Shown here: in pieces, positions 16,950-25,941 of the stretch | Layout: every line of letters starts with the position of its first letter | Numbering within the stretch: position 1 is the first letter of the stretch | From: Azospirillum humicireducens | GTDB lineage: Bacteria > Pseudomonadota > Alphaproteobacteria > Azospirillales > Azospirillaceae | Direction: 5' to 3' | NCBI RefSeq assembly: GCF_001639105.2 | Contig: NZ_CP028907.1 | Location: forward strand, 131,849-175,312 | Length of the DNA stretch: 43,464 bases | Made by a program: the position numbers and the translations under genes | Notes under the pieces: model-generated | What the model was told of the DNA's origin: nothing | The model's database searches: none | The model's input: the letters and a program-made list of their open reading frames with translations, nothing else

Positions 16950-17960
16950 TCAACGCAACGGGGGTAGTTCGGCCACGCTGTCAGGGTTCACCGCAAACTG
17001 GTCACAGGGTCCTTTCGATTCAGCCAGGAGCGAAGCGGCGACCTGCGCCACCCGCTCCTCGGCGATGCCGTCCATCAGTCCGTAGTCCTTGGGATCGGCG
17101 GCGACGCGGGCCAGCAGATCCGCCTGGGGAACCTCGCTGACCACCACCCGCCCCTGCGGCCCCCACGGGCCGTAGACGGCGGGATAGCCGGGACCGAACA
17201 GGCCGACCGTCGGCACCCCGGCCGCCGCCGCGATGTGCATCAGCCCGCTGTCGTTGCCGACATAGAGGGAGGCGCGCTCCAGGCAGGCCGCCGCCGCCAT
17301 CGGATCGGTGCGGCCGGTCAGGTCGATGGCGCGGTCGCCCAGCGCGTCGAGAACGGGCTTTGCCCGCTCCCGCTCCGGCCCGGCGGCCAGCACGGCCACG
17401 CGGGCGCCCGCCAGCGCGCCCCCTTCCCCCGTCAGCCTGAGCGCCAGCCGGGCGAAGCGGTCGGCCGGCCATTCCTTGCCCAGCCAGTTGGCGGTCGGCC
17501 CGATCGCCAGGAACGGCCCGGTCCCGGCGGGGATCAGGGCGTCGGCCTGCCGCCGCGCCGCGTCGTCGATCCACAGGCGCGGGGCCGGCGGCGGCGACAG
17601 GCCGAGGAGGGCGGCATTCTCCTCCACCTTGTGCATCGGGCGGGGCGGCTTGGCGTGGAAGACCCGCCGGCGGGCCGGCACCAGCCGCCCGACCGCCGAG
17701 TTGCGCAGGTCCAGCACCAGATCCCAGCGGGTGCCGACGCACTCCAGCCACAGCCGCAGCCAATGCCGGGCGTAGGAGCGCTTCGCCAGCGGAATCAGCC
17801 GCTCCAGCCCCGGCACGGAGCGGAACAGCGGCGCCGGCAGCGGTCCACAGGCGATGGTCAGCCGCGCATCCGGATAGGCACGGGTCAGGTGGTCGAGCAG
17901 CCCGGTGGACAGCACGGCGTCGCCCAGCCGGTTGGAGGTGATGAACAGGATGCGGCTCAT
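16950..17960 (-). CDS. Glycosyltransferase family 9 (heptosyltransferase-like)
   Basis: This 336-residue protein has the two Rossmann halves of GT9 enzymes (ADP-heptose:LPS heptosyltransferases). The N-terminus is MSRILFITSNRLGDAVLSTGLL. The nucleotide-sugar-binding C-terminal motif is YVGNDSGLMHIAAAAGVPTVGLFGP. Such enzymes add heptose to the inner core of lipopolysaccharide on the cytoplasmic face. The ATG overlaps the lptF stop (ATGA), which couples a core-sugar transferase to an LPS exporter subunit and supports an LPS role. Donor and acceptor cannot be told from the sequence. Confidence 0.85.
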   Translation of the reverse strand: MSRILFITSNRLGDAVLSTGLLDHLTRAYPDARLTIACGPLPAPLFRSVPGLERLIPLAKRSYARHWLRLWLECVGTRWDLVLDLRNSAVGRLVPARRRVFHAKPPRPMHKVEENAALLGLSPPPAPRLWIDDAARRQADALIPAGTGPFLAIGPTANWLGKEWPADRFARLALRLTGEGGALAGARVAVLAAGPERERAKPVLDALGDRAIDLTGRTDPMAAAACLERASLYVGNDSGLMHIAAAAGVPTVGLFGPGYPAVYGPWGPQGRVVVSEVPQADLLARVAADPKDYGLMDGIAEERVAQVAASLLAESKGPCDQFAVNPDSVAELPPLR

Positions 17961-19102
17961 GACGCGCGGCCGGCGGCGTCCGCGGAGGCTTCCCCGGCGG
18001 AATGCCGGCGCCCCGACCGCAACGTCAGCCCGCGGGACATCACCCACAGCGCCGGCAGCAGCATGACCAGCGGCATGACGTACATCAGCGGCACGAAGAC
18101 GGTCGCCTTGCCGGCGAGGCTGGTCAGGCCCAGCGCCCCCGCCTGCAGCCCCATCACCAGCAGGACGGCGATGGTCACGCGGGAGGATTGGCCGCGCCGG
18201 TTGAACTCGCCGGACAGCAGCGCCGACAGCGCCACCAGGGCATAGGTCAGGGCAAGCAGCGGCGAGGAGAAGCGGTGGTGCAGTTCCGCGATCAGGCCGC
18301 GGCGCATGCGGTCGTCCTGCGCCGGCACGTCGCCCGACATCAGCTCCGCCGTGCTGCGCTCGCGCGCGTCGGGCCAGCGTTCCGCCGCCTGCGGCGCAAC
18401 CGCCTTCAGGTCCACGGCGTAGCGGTCGAAGAACAGCTGCGACAACCGGTTGGTCTTGCGGTCCAGCTCCTGCCGGTTGCCGTCATAGACGACGAAGCGC
18501 GTGCCCTCCGGCCCGGTCTGCATCACTGCGCGGTCGCCCATGATCGTCACCGGCTTGTCCGGCTGGCGCCCGTCATGGATCAGCACCTTGTGCAGGTTGC
18601 CGTCGGCGTCGCGGTCGCGCAGGAAGACGCTGAAATGGTCGCCGACCTCGTTGAACACGCCTTCGCGCAGGAACAGCTGCGAATAGTCGCTGCGCACCGT
18701 GTATTCCATCCGCACCAGCTCGCGGTGGGCGGCGGGGGTGATCCAGACATTCAGGGTGAAGACGACGGCCATCACCCCGACCGCCAGCACCAGCGCCGGC
18801 TGCGACAGCGACAGCGGGCCGACGCCGGCCGCGCGCATCACCACCAGTTCGCTGTCGGTCGCCATCTTGTTGTAGGTGAACAGGATCGCGCCGACCAGCG
18901 CCAGCGGCAGGACGATGCCGAGGAAGGTCGGCACCGTCAGCAGCAGCAGCCATAGGAACATGCCCATCGGCGCGCCGGCGCTGACCACGATCTCGATCAG
19001 GCGCAGCGACTGGCTGAGCCAGATGGTCAGAGTCAGGCCCGCCGTCGAATAGAGGGTGGCGATCAGCAGGTTGCGGAACAGGTACCGTTGCAGTCGGTTC
19101 AT
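17957..19102 (-). CDS. lptF: LPS export ABC transporter permease LptF
   Basis: This 381-residue inner-membrane protein has the LptF/LptG topology: helices near residues 13-30, 47-70 and 98-118, then a periplasmic beta-jellyroll region (LFLREGVFNEVGDHFSVFLRDRD), then three more helices near the C-terminus. The segment NKMATDSELVVMRAAGVGPL after the second helix is the coupling region contacting the ATPase LptB. LptF works with LptG, LptB and LptC to move LPS to the outer membrane. No lptG neighbour is in this window, which is unusual because the two are often adjacent. No clear Shine-Dalgarno precedes the ATG at 19102. Confidence 0.9.
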   Translation of the reverse strand: MNRLQRYLFRNLLIATLYSTAGLTLTIWLSQSLRLIEIVVSAGAPMGMFLWLLLLTVPTFLGIVLPLALVGAILFTYNKMATDSELVVMRAAGVGPLSLSQPALVLAVGVMAVVFTLNVWITPAAHRELVRMEYTVRSDYSQLFLREGVFNEVGDHFSVFLRDRDADGNLHKVLIHDGRQPDKPVTIMGDRAVMQTGPEGTRFVVYDGNRQELDRKTNRLSQLFFDRYAVDLKAVAPQAAERWPDARERSTAELMSGDVPAQDDRMRRGLIAELHHRFSSPLLALTYALVALSALLSGEFNRRGQSSRVTIAVLLVMGLQAGALGLTSLAGKATVFVPLMYVMPLVMLLPALWVMSRGLTLRSGRRHSAGEASADAAGRAS

Positions 19103-19228
19103 GGAGTTCGGCCGGAGCTGTATACGGCCGGCAAGCTGACCGCCCCAGCCCGCCGGGTCAAGTGTTGAAAGCCGTCGCCCCGGCGCCGGTGGCTGGGAAT
19201 CCGCTGGCGCAGGCCTCCTGCAACCGGT

Positions 19229-21430
19229 ATGACGGTCGGCATGGCGACGATCCAGGACGCGATGGCTGCCGCGGTGGCGCATCATCAGGCAGGCCGGCTG
19301 AACGAGGCGGCGGCCATGTACCATGCCGTGCTGGACGCCATGCCCGGCCATGCCGACGCCGCCCATCTGCTGGGCGTGGTCCATCTGCAGTCGGGCCAGC
19401 CGGAGCGTGCGGTCCCGCTGATCCGCGGCGCCATCCAGCACAACCACCGGGTCGCCGACTATCACGACAATCTCGGCAGCGCGCTGAAGGCGCTCGGCCG
19501 GCTGGAGGAGGCGGTGGCCGCCCACCGGCTGGCGATCCGGCTGCGGCCCGACTTCGCCCAGGCACTCTACAACATGGGCAACGCGCTGGAGGCGCTGGGA
19601 CGGCTGGAGGAGGCGGCAACCGCCTTCCGGCAGGCGGCGGCGCGGCGCCCCGGCTATGCCCGCGCCCGCTTCAACCTGGGCAATGTGCTGGCGGCGCTGG
19701 GGCGCCGGGCGGAGGCCGACGACGCCTACCGCGCGGCCACCGCCGACGATCCCGGCTTCGTCGAGGCGCATGCCAACCGCGGCGTGCTGCTGCTGGCGCT
19801 GGGCCGGCCGCAGGAGGCGGCGGCTGAACTGGCCCGCGCGCTGGCGCTGCGCCCCGACCATGCGGCCGCACTCGCCAACCTCGCGGCGGCGAAGCTGGCG
19901 CTGGGGGACCGGGAGGGGGCGGAGCGGGCGGCCCGCCATGCCGTGGCGTCCCGGCCAGAGCTGTCCGACACCCTGCTGCGGCTGGGGGAGGTGCGCCAGC
20001 GCGCCGACCGGCTGGGCGCCGCGGCCGACGCCTATGCCGCGGCGCTGGCCTGGAACCCGGCGCTGGCGGAGGCGCATGCCAATCTGGCGCTGGTGCGGCA
20101 GGGCCAGGGGCTGCTCGACGCGGCGGAGGCCGGGAACCGGCGGGCGCTGGCGCTCGATCCCGGCCTGGCCGACGTGCGCTCCAACCTCGCCTATCTCCAG
20201 CTGTTCCGGCCGGGGGTGACGGCGGCGGCGGTGCTGGAGGCGCATCGGGACTGGGATGCGGTCCATGGCGCACCGCACCGCGGGCGCTGGGCCAAGCCCG
20301 GCCGCGGGTCCTCGCGGGCGGGGGCGGGGGCTGCTGCGGGAAAGGGACCGCTGACCGTCGCCATCCTGTCCGGCGACTTCCGCCGCCACCCCGCCGGCCT
20401 GTTCGCCCTGCGCACGGTGGAGGCGCTGCCGGCGCAGGACGTCCGGCTGCTGCTCTACGCCAACCAGACGGAAGCCGACGACGTCACCGAACGCTTCCGC
20501 AAGGCGGCGGCGCGCTGGATCCCGGTTGCCGGCCTGACCGATGCCGAGATCGCGACCCAGATCCGCCATGACCGGCCCGACGTGCTGATCGACCTTGCCG
20601 GGCACAATGCCCGCGGCCGGCCCGGCGTGTTCGCACGCAAGCCGGCGCCGGTGCAGGTCGCATGGTCGGGCTATATGGCGACGACCGGGCTGGCGGCGAT
20701 GGATGCGCTGGTCGCCGACCGCCACCATGTGCCCGACGGCATGGACCGCTTCTATGCGGAGCGGGTGCTGCGCATGCCCGACGCCTTCATCGCCTACGAC
20801 CCGCCGGCCGGCGAGGAGATCCTGCCGCTGATGCCGCCGCCCAGCCTGTCCGGCGGGCCGGTCACCTTCGGCAGCTTCAACATCCTGACCAAGCTGAACG
20901 GCGAGGTGCTGGCGGCCTGGGCGGCGATCCTGGACCGGATGCCGGACTCGCGCCTGCTGATGAAGACCAAGGCGCTGTCCTGCCCCGCCACCGCGGCGCT
21001 GTGGCGCGACCGGCTGGCCGCCGCCGGCATCGACCCGGACCGGGTGACGATGGTCGGCGCCAGCAGCAGCCTCGACCATATGCGCTGGTGCGCCTCGGTG
21101 GACGTGGCGCTCGACCCCTTCCCCTTCGCCGGCAGCACCACGACGCTGGAGACGCTGTGGATGGGCGTGCCGGTCATCACCCTGCCGGGGGAGACCTTCT
21201 CCAGCCGCCATTCGCTGGCCTTCCTGACGGTGGCGGGGGTGGAGGGCTGCATCGCCGCCGACCCGGACGATTACGTGGAGCGTGCCGTCGCCCTGGCCTC
21301 CGACCCGCAGCGGCTGGCGGAGCTGCGCAGCAGTGTCCGCGCCCGCATGGCCGGTGGGCCGCTGTGCGACGGCGCAAAGCTGGCGGCCGCCCTGGCCGCG
21401 GCGTTGCGGGAACTGACCGGTCGGGGCTGA
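19229..21430 (+). CDS. TPR protein with GT41 O-GlcNAc transferase-like domain
   Basis: This is a 733-residue protein. Residues about 5-330 hold at least eight TPR units (for example FAQALYNMGNALEALGRLEEA and FVEAHANRGVLLLALGRPQEA). Residues about 370-730 form a GT41/SPINDLY-type catalytic region: GDFRRHPAGLFALRTVEAL with the conserved His, FGSFNILTKLNGEVLAAW and DPFPFAGSTTTLETLWMGVP, then TLPGETFSSRHSLAFL. The eukaryotic family adds GlcNAc to Ser/Thr using UDP-GlcNAc; bacterial members modify proteins such as flagellins or adhesins. The nearby flaF makes flagellin a possible target, but that is speculative. Starts at 19229 and 19241 are both possible; neither has a strong ribosome site. It is followed after 53 bp by the sorbosone-dehydrogenase-like gene. 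Confidence 0.88.
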   Translation: MTVGMATIQDAMAAAVAHHQAGRLNEAAAMYHAVLDAMPGHADAAHLLGVVHLQSGQPERAVPLIRGAIQHNHRVADYHDNLGSALKALGRLEEAVAAHRLAIRLRPDFAQALYNMGNALEALGRLEEAATAFRQAAARRPGYARARFNLGNVLAALGRRAEADDAYRAATADDPGFVEAHANRGVLLLALGRPQEAAAELARALALRPDHAAALANLAAAKLALGDREGAERAARHAVASRPELSDTLLRLGEVRQRADRLGAAADAYAAALAWNPALAEAHANLALVRQGQGLLDAAEAGNRRALALDPGLADVRSNLAYLQLFRPGVTAAAVLEAHRDWDAVHGAPHRGRWAKPGRGSSRAGAGAAAGKGPLTVAILSGDFRRHPAGLFALRTVEALPAQDVRLLLYANQTEADDVTERFRKAAARWIPVAGLTDAEIATQIRHDRPDVLIDLAGHNARGRPGVFARKPAPVQVAWSGYMATTGLAAMDALVADRHHVPDGMDRFYAERVLRMPDAFIAYDPPAGEEILPLMPPPSLSGGPVTFGSFNILTKLNGEVLAAWAAILDRMPDSRLLMKTKALSCPATAALWRDRLAAAGIDPDRVTMVGASSSLDHMRWCASVDVALDPFPFAGSTTTLETLWMGVPVITLPGETFSSRHSLAFLTVAGVEGCIAADPDDYVERAVALASDPQRLAELRSSVRARMAGGPLCDGAKLAAALAAALRELTGRG

Positions 21431-21483
21431 CGGCCCGCAGCCGATATCTGGCCGGAACCAATCCGCCCGCCCGGAGGTTGAGC

Positions 21484-22893
21484 GTGGGTACTCCCTCCAC
21501 GCCCACAGACGCGGGATTCCGGCGCATGCACAGCTCCTCTCGGCTTGCCCTCATGCTTTTGGCCACGGTCGCGGTCCTGCCGCTCGGCGGCTGCGGCGAG
21601 CAGGCGACCTTGCCGGTGTCGGCCGGCACCGGCCCCAACCCAACCCTGCCGGAGCCGAAATCCACGCTGATCCCGACGGTGAACATCGCCGACGCCATCG
21701 GCTGGCCGCAGGGGGCGCAGCCGGCGGCGGCGCAGCAAGGGCTGAACGTCACCGCCTTCGCCAGCGGGCTGGACCATCCGCGCTGGATGCTGGCGCTGCC
21801 CAACGGCGACGTGCTGGTGGCCGAGACCAACGCCCCGCCCAAGCCGGAGGACGGCACGGGCATCAAGGGCTGGGTGATGGGGCTGGTGATGGGCAAGGCC
21901 GGCGCCAAGACGCCCAGCGCCAACCGCATCACCCTGCTGCGCGACAGCGACGGCGACGGCAAGGCCGATGTCCGCGAGACCTTCCTGGAGGGGCTGAACT
22001 CCCCCTTCGGCATGGCGCTGGTCGGCGGCGACCTCTACATCGCCAACACCGACGCGGTGGTGAAGGTGCCCTACAAGCCGGGCGACACACGCATCGCGGT
22101 CCAGCCGGAGAAGATCGTCGATCTGCCGGGCGGGCCGATCAACCACCATTGGACCAAGAACATCGTCGCCAGCCGCGACGGCACCAAGCTGTATGCAACC
22201 ACAGGTTCAAACAGCAATGTGGCCGAGAATGGGATGGAGGCGGAGGAAGGCCGCGCCGCCATCTGGGAGATCGACCTGAAGACGCGCTCGCACCGCATCT
22301 TCGCGTCGGGCCTGCGCAATCCCAACGGGCTGGACTGGGAGCCGACGAGCGGCGCCCTGTGGACCGCCGTCAACGAGCGCGACGAGATCGGCAGCGACCT
22401 CGTTCCCGACTACATGACCTCGGTGAAGGACGGCGGCTTCTACGGCTGGCCCTACAGCTATTACGGCCAGCATGTCGACCGGCGGGTGGAGCCGCAGCGC
22501 CCCGATCTGGTCGCCAAGGCGATCCCGCCGGACTATGCGCTGGGGCCGCACACCGCCTCGCTGGGGCTGGCCTTCTCGCGGCCGGGCGAGTTGCCGCAAT
22601 CCCTGCAGCAGGGCGTCTTCATCGGCCAGCACGGTTCCTGGAACCGCAACCCGCCCAGCGGCTACAAAGTGATCTTCGTGCCCTTCCGCGACGGCAAGCC
22701 GGCAGGCGAGCCGGTCGATGTGCTGGCCGGCTTCCTCGACAAGGACGGCAAGGCGCAGGGCCGCCCGGTCGGCGTCATCCTGGACAACAAGGGCGCCCTG
22801 CTGGTCGCCGACGATGTCGGAAACGCCATCTGGCGCGTCAGCGGCAGCGGAACCGCCCAGTCGGCGGAGCGGCCGGAGCAGCCGGCGCAGTAG
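21484..22893 (+). CDS. PQQ-type sugar (sorbosone) dehydrogenase-like lipoprotein
   Basis: This 469-residue protein has the six-bladed propeller of the glucose/sorbosone dehydrogenase family: GLDHPRWMLALPNGDVLVAET, GLNSPFGMALVGGDLYIANTD, the hallmark GQHGSWNRNPPSGYKVIFVP and LDNKGALLVADDVGNAIWRV. A signal peptide with lipobox PLGGC points to attachment on the periplasmic side of a membrane. The family oxidises sugars with PQQ as cofactor; the substrate here is unknown. The GTG start at 21484 is preceded by GGAGG at the right distance. The ATG at 21526 gives a more usual signal peptide but has no ribosome site. Confidence 0.87.
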   Translation: MGTPSTPTDAGFRRMHSSSRLALMLLATVAVLPLGGCGEQATLPVSAGTGPNPTLPEPKSTLIPTVNIADAIGWPQGAQPAAAQQGLNVTAFASGLDHPRWMLALPNGDVLVAETNAPPKPEDGTGIKGWVMGLVMGKAGAKTPSANRITLLRDSDGDGKADVRETFLEGLNSPFGMALVGGDLYIANTDAVVKVPYKPGDTRIAVQPEKIVDLPGGPINHHWTKNIVASRDGTKLYATTGSNSNVAENGMEAEEGRAAIWEIDLKTRSHRIFASGLRNPNGLDWEPTSGALWTAVNERDEIGSDLVPDYMTSVKDGGFYGWPYSYYGQHVDRRVEPQRPDLVAKAIPPDYALGPHTASLGLAFSRPGELPQSLQQGVFIGQHGSWNRNPPSGYKVIFVPFRDGKPAGEPVDVLAGFLDKDGKAQGRPVGVILDNKGALLVADDVGNAIWRVSGSGTAQSAERPEQPAQ

Positions 22894-22934
22894 CACCCCC
22901 TCCCCTTCCGCGGCGGATGGCGCGATACTGCGCC

Positions 22935-24056
22935 ATGATCTATCTCGACCATCTGGCCTCGACGCCGCTCGACCCGCTGGTGCTGGAGGCGATGCTGCCC
23001 TGGATGCGGCCTGAGGCCGCCGGCAACCCGCATGCCGCCCATGCCGCCGGCTGGCGGGCCGCCGACGCCATCGAGCAGGCGAAGGCGGAGGTCGCCGCCC
23101 TGGTCGGCGCGCAGCCGGGCGAGGTGGTCTTCACCTCCGGCGCGACCGAGGCGAACGCGCTGGCTCTGCTCGGCGGGGTACCGCCGGGAGGAGGCTGCGT
23201 CGTCTCGGCGGTTGAGCATGCCAGCGTGCTGGGCTGCCTGCCGGAGCTGCGGCGGCGCGGCCATCCGGTCGCGGTTCTCGCGGTGGACGGCACCGGACGG
23301 GTCGATCCGGCGGGGCTGGAGCGGGCCTTGGCGAAAACGGCCGGGCCGGCGCTGGTGTCGGTGATGGCCGCCAACAACGAGGTGGGGACGGTCCAGCCGC
23401 TGGCGGAGCTGGCAGCGGTCGCCGCCCGCCATGGCGCGCACATGCACAGCGACGCAGTGCAGACGCTGGGCACGCGGGCGCTCGACATGGCCGCACTGGG
23501 GCTGCATGCCCTGAGCCTGTCGGGACACAAGCTGTATGGGCCGATGGGGATCGGCGCGCTGATCGTCCGCCAACCATTCCGGCCGGTTCCGGCCTCGGCC
23601 GGCGGCGGGCAGCAGCGCGGGATGCGGGCGGGAACCCTGCCGACACCGCTCTGCGTCGGGCTGGGGACCGCCTGCCGGCTGGCACGGGAGCGGCGGGAGG
23701 AGGATGCGCGCCGGATCGCGGCGCTGCGCGAGCGGCTGTGGCGGCAGCTGCGCGAAGGATTGCCCGACATCCGCCGGAACGGGGCCGCAGAGGATGGAGA
23801 CGGGCTGGCCGGCTGCCTGAACGTCACCGTTCCCGGCATCGACGCCGCCGACCGGCTGCTGGATCTGCCGGATCTGGCGGTCGCCACCGGCTCCGCCTGC
23901 CACAGCGGGGCGGGAGAGCCGTCGCATGTGCTGCTGGCGCTGGGCCTCTCCCCCGCCGACGCCCATGCCAGCCTGCGCTTCGGCCTGGGCCGCGGCACGA
24001 CGGCGGCGGAGGTGGACGCGGCGGCCGAGCGGCTGGTCGGCCTGCTGACGCCTTGA
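22935..24056 (+). CDS. Cysteine desulfurase (NifS/IscS-like)
   Basis: This is a 373-residue PLP enzyme of the class V aminotransferase fold. It contains the PLP-contact FTSGATEANALAL, the His of AVEHASVL, the catalytic lysine in LSGHKLYGPMGIGALIV and the RAGTLPTP loop. The mobile catalytic cysteine is in ATGSACHSG near residue 325. Such enzymes move sulfur from cysteine to Fe-S or thio-cofactor assembly. No iscU, iscA or regulator is nearby, so its client pathway is open. It starts 41 bp after the lipoprotein gene and ends 5 bp from the convergent porin-like gene. Confidence 0.9.
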   Translation: MIYLDHLASTPLDPLVLEAMLPWMRPEAAGNPHAAHAAGWRAADAIEQAKAEVAALVGAQPGEVVFTSGATEANALALLGGVPPGGGCVVSAVEHASVLGCLPELRRRGHPVAVLAVDGTGRVDPAGLERALAKTAGPALVSVMAANNEVGTVQPLAELAAVAARHGAHMHSDAVQTLGTRALDMAALGLHALSLSGHKLYGPMGIGALIVRQPFRPVPASAGGGQQRGMRAGTLPTPLCVGLGTACRLARERREEDARRIAALRERLWRQLREGLPDIRRNGAAEDGDGLAGCLNVTVPGIDAADRLLDLPDLAVATGSACHSGAGEPSHVLLALGLSPADAHASLRFGLGRGTTAAEVDAAAERLVGLLTP

Positions 24057-24061
24057 GTGGA

Positions 24062-24826
24062 TCAGAATTGCAGCCGGGCGCCGACCTTCATCACCGCGCC
24101 CATCGTTTCCGGCCCGGCGTCGAGCCTGGTGTCGGCCATCACCTGCCAGCGTGGCGTGATGCGATAGGTCAGGTCGGCGAGATAGCGGTCGTTGGCAGCC
24201 GCCCCGTCCGATGCCGACCGGCGCACCCGGAATGACAGCGTCATGTCGCCCCGGCCATAGGCCAGCCGCGCATTCAGTCTGCGGAAGGCCGCGCCGTCCG
24301 CCTCCTCCTGCTGGCGCAGGTCGCCGTCGAGTGTCAGGCCCTGCCACATGAATTGGCTGCCGATGATCCAGGACTGGCGCGGCAGGCGGCGGCTGTCGGC
24401 GCGCACCCGCGCGCGGCTGGTGCCGGCGGTCAGCCGGGCATTGAGTCCGCCGATCCGCAGGGTCTTGCGCACCGCCGCTTCCACCAGATGCAGAGCCTCA
24501 CGCGGATCCGGCATGTCGGCGTTGCCGCGCGGCAGCGGGGTGTAGCTGGCGCCAAGCTCGACCCCACGCAGCGGCGGGGTGTAGTAGGTCAGCTTGGCCG
24601 TGCCGTTTCCGGCGCCCGCCGTGGCAGGCATCGCCGTGCTCCCGACCAGACGGTTGCGGGCCCCATCGGCCTGACCGATCTCCAGCGCGCCCCAGGAGAC
24701 ATCGACCTGCAAGAAATGACGCCGGTCTGCAACACTATCCTTTTGATAGAGAATTTCAGCAGACGCCTCGCCGGTCGATAAAATCGCCATCGCCGCCAGA
24801 ATAGGCATGGAAATTCGTCGTTGCAT
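24062..24826 (-). CDS. Small outer-membrane beta-barrel (porin-like) protein
   Basis: This 254-residue protein starts with a signal peptide (MPILAAMAILSTGEASA, cleavage before EILY). Strand-like alternating segments follow (AKLTYYTPPLRGVELGASY, ARLAYGRGDMTLSFRVRR, RYLADLTYRITPRWQVMADTRL). It ends GARLQF, with the C-terminal Phe typical of Bam-dependent barrels. It resembles the gram-negative porin superfamily but is shorter than classical porins. The pore substrate is unknown. The ATG at 24826 has AGGTC about 10 nt upstream. The region 24827-25041 upstream is comparatively AT-rich and presumably holds its promoter. Confidence 0.75.
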   Translation of the reverse strand: MQRRISMPILAAMAILSTGEASAEILYQKDSVADRRHFLQVDVSWGALEIGQADGARNRLVGSTAMPATAGAGNGTAKLTYYTPPLRGVELGASYTPLPRGNADMPDPREALHLVEAAVRKTLRIGGLNARLTAGTSRARVRADSRRLPRQSWIIGSQFMWQGLTLDGDLRQQEEADGAAFRRLNARLAYGRGDMTLSFRVRRSASDGAAANDRYLADLTYRITPRWQVMADTRLDAGPETMGAVMKVGARLQF

Positions 24827-25041
24827 GGGCAAGACCTGCGCTGGTTGGCCGGGGGTCGACTGTCCATTTCGTCGATGTGGCCCTGTGTATCCTTTCCGGT
24901 TTGAGGGATGTTCGTCTAAAATTCTGACAAAACTGTGACCTGGACTTTGCATTGCTGCGGCGGCAGAAATGCCGACGGATTCGCGCAATCCCCGTAGCGG
25001 TGGGCCCCGGACTGGGGTTCTTGAAAAATGGATCGGCCACT

Positions 25042-25068
25042 GCGGCTGACCGTTCACCGATCAGCCGC
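25042..25068 (-). terminator. Probable terminator after pxpA
   Basis: A perfect 8-bp inverted repeat GCGGCTGA/TCAGCCGC with an 11-nt loop starts 10 nt after the pxpA stop. On the minus strand a run of five T follows about 15 nt later. The T-run is not directly adjacent, so efficiency is uncertain. Confidence 0.5.
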
Positions 25069-25078
25069 GTTCCAGCGT

Positions 25079-25840
25079 TCAGACCACGGCCTTCACCGCA
25101 ACGCCGGCCTGTTCCAGTGCGCGGCGTACGGCGGCGGCCATGGCGACGGCGGTGGCGGTATCGCCATGGACACAGATGGTATCGGCAACGATGGGCAGGC
25201 GCGTGCCATGGCGGCTTTCCACGGCGCCGTCCAGCACCATTCTCACCACGCGCGCCGCGGCGAGACCGGGGTCGTGGATCACCGATCCCGCAACGGTCCG
25301 CGGCGTCAGGGTGCCGTCATCCTCATAGGTGCGGTCGGCAAAGGCCTCACGGGCGACGCGCAAGCCGGCGTCCTGGCCGGCCCGGTCCATCGCGCTCAAG
25401 GGCGGAACGACGAACAGCAGGGCGGGGTCGACCGCCTTGACGGCGCGGACGATGGCGCCGGCCAGATCCGGCTCCACCGCTGCCATGTTGTAGAGCGCGC
25501 CGTGCGGCTTCACATGGGTGACGCGCTGACCCGACAGGGCGGCGCAGGCCTGGAGCGCGCCGACCTGATAGGCGACCAATCGCTCCACCTCCGTCGCAGT
25601 GATACCGCGGATGACGCGACGGCCGAAGCCGGAACGGTCCTCGAAGCCGGGATGGGCGCCGATGCGCACACCCTTCTCCCCGGCCAGCCGGGCGGTGTCG
25701 GCCATGATGGTCGGATCGCCGGCATGGAAGCCGCAGGCGATGTTGGCCGAGGTGACGATGTCCAGCATCGCGCGGTCGTCCCCCATCGCCCAGGCGCCAT
25801 AGCCCTCGCCCATGTCGCAGTTCAGATCGATGCTCGGCAT
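25079..25840 (-). CDS. pxpA: 5-oxoprolinase subunit A (LamB/YcsF family)
   Basis: This 253-residue protein opens with IDLNCDMGEGYGAWAMGDD and contains NIACGFHAGDP, IGAHPGFEDRSGFGRR, HVKPHGALYNM and CVHGDTATAVAMA, all conserved in PxpA. With PxpB and PxpC it cleaves 5-oxoproline to glutamate using ATP. The B and C subunits are not in this window, so this copy is separated from its partners here. GGGAG precedes the ATG by 6 nt. It is flanked by the parA module (upstream) and a porin-like gene (downstream). Confidence 0.93.
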   Translation of the reverse strand: MPSIDLNCDMGEGYGAWAMGDDRAMLDIVTSANIACGFHAGDPTIMADTARLAGEKGVRIGAHPGFEDRSGFGRRVIRGITATEVERLVAYQVGALQACAALSGQRVTHVKPHGALYNMAAVEPDLAGAIVRAVKAVDPALLFVVPPLSAMDRAGQDAGLRVAREAFADRTYEDDGTLTPRTVAGSVIHDPGLAAARVVRMVLDGAVESRHGTRLPIVADTICVHGDTATAVAMAAAVRRALEQAGVAVKAVV

Positions 25841-25941
25841 GGCGTCTCCCGCAAGTCAGTCGTCAAGGACAGAGATGCGGACAGAATACAGCGTTCCGGA
25901 CCGGCGGGGCAAAGGACGCAGCCAGCCGGATCGCCGGGGCG

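Noticed and set aside
22149..22890. Second reading frame over the sorbosone dehydrogenase-like gene running into the cysteine desulfurase
   Set aside because: The desulfurase starts at 22935; upstream frame content is Arg-rich shadow of the lipoprotein gene.
24949..24972. Imperfect hairpin upstream of the porin-like gene
   Set aside because: One mismatch, no T-run and no clear partner gene; not enough to call a terminator or riboswitch.
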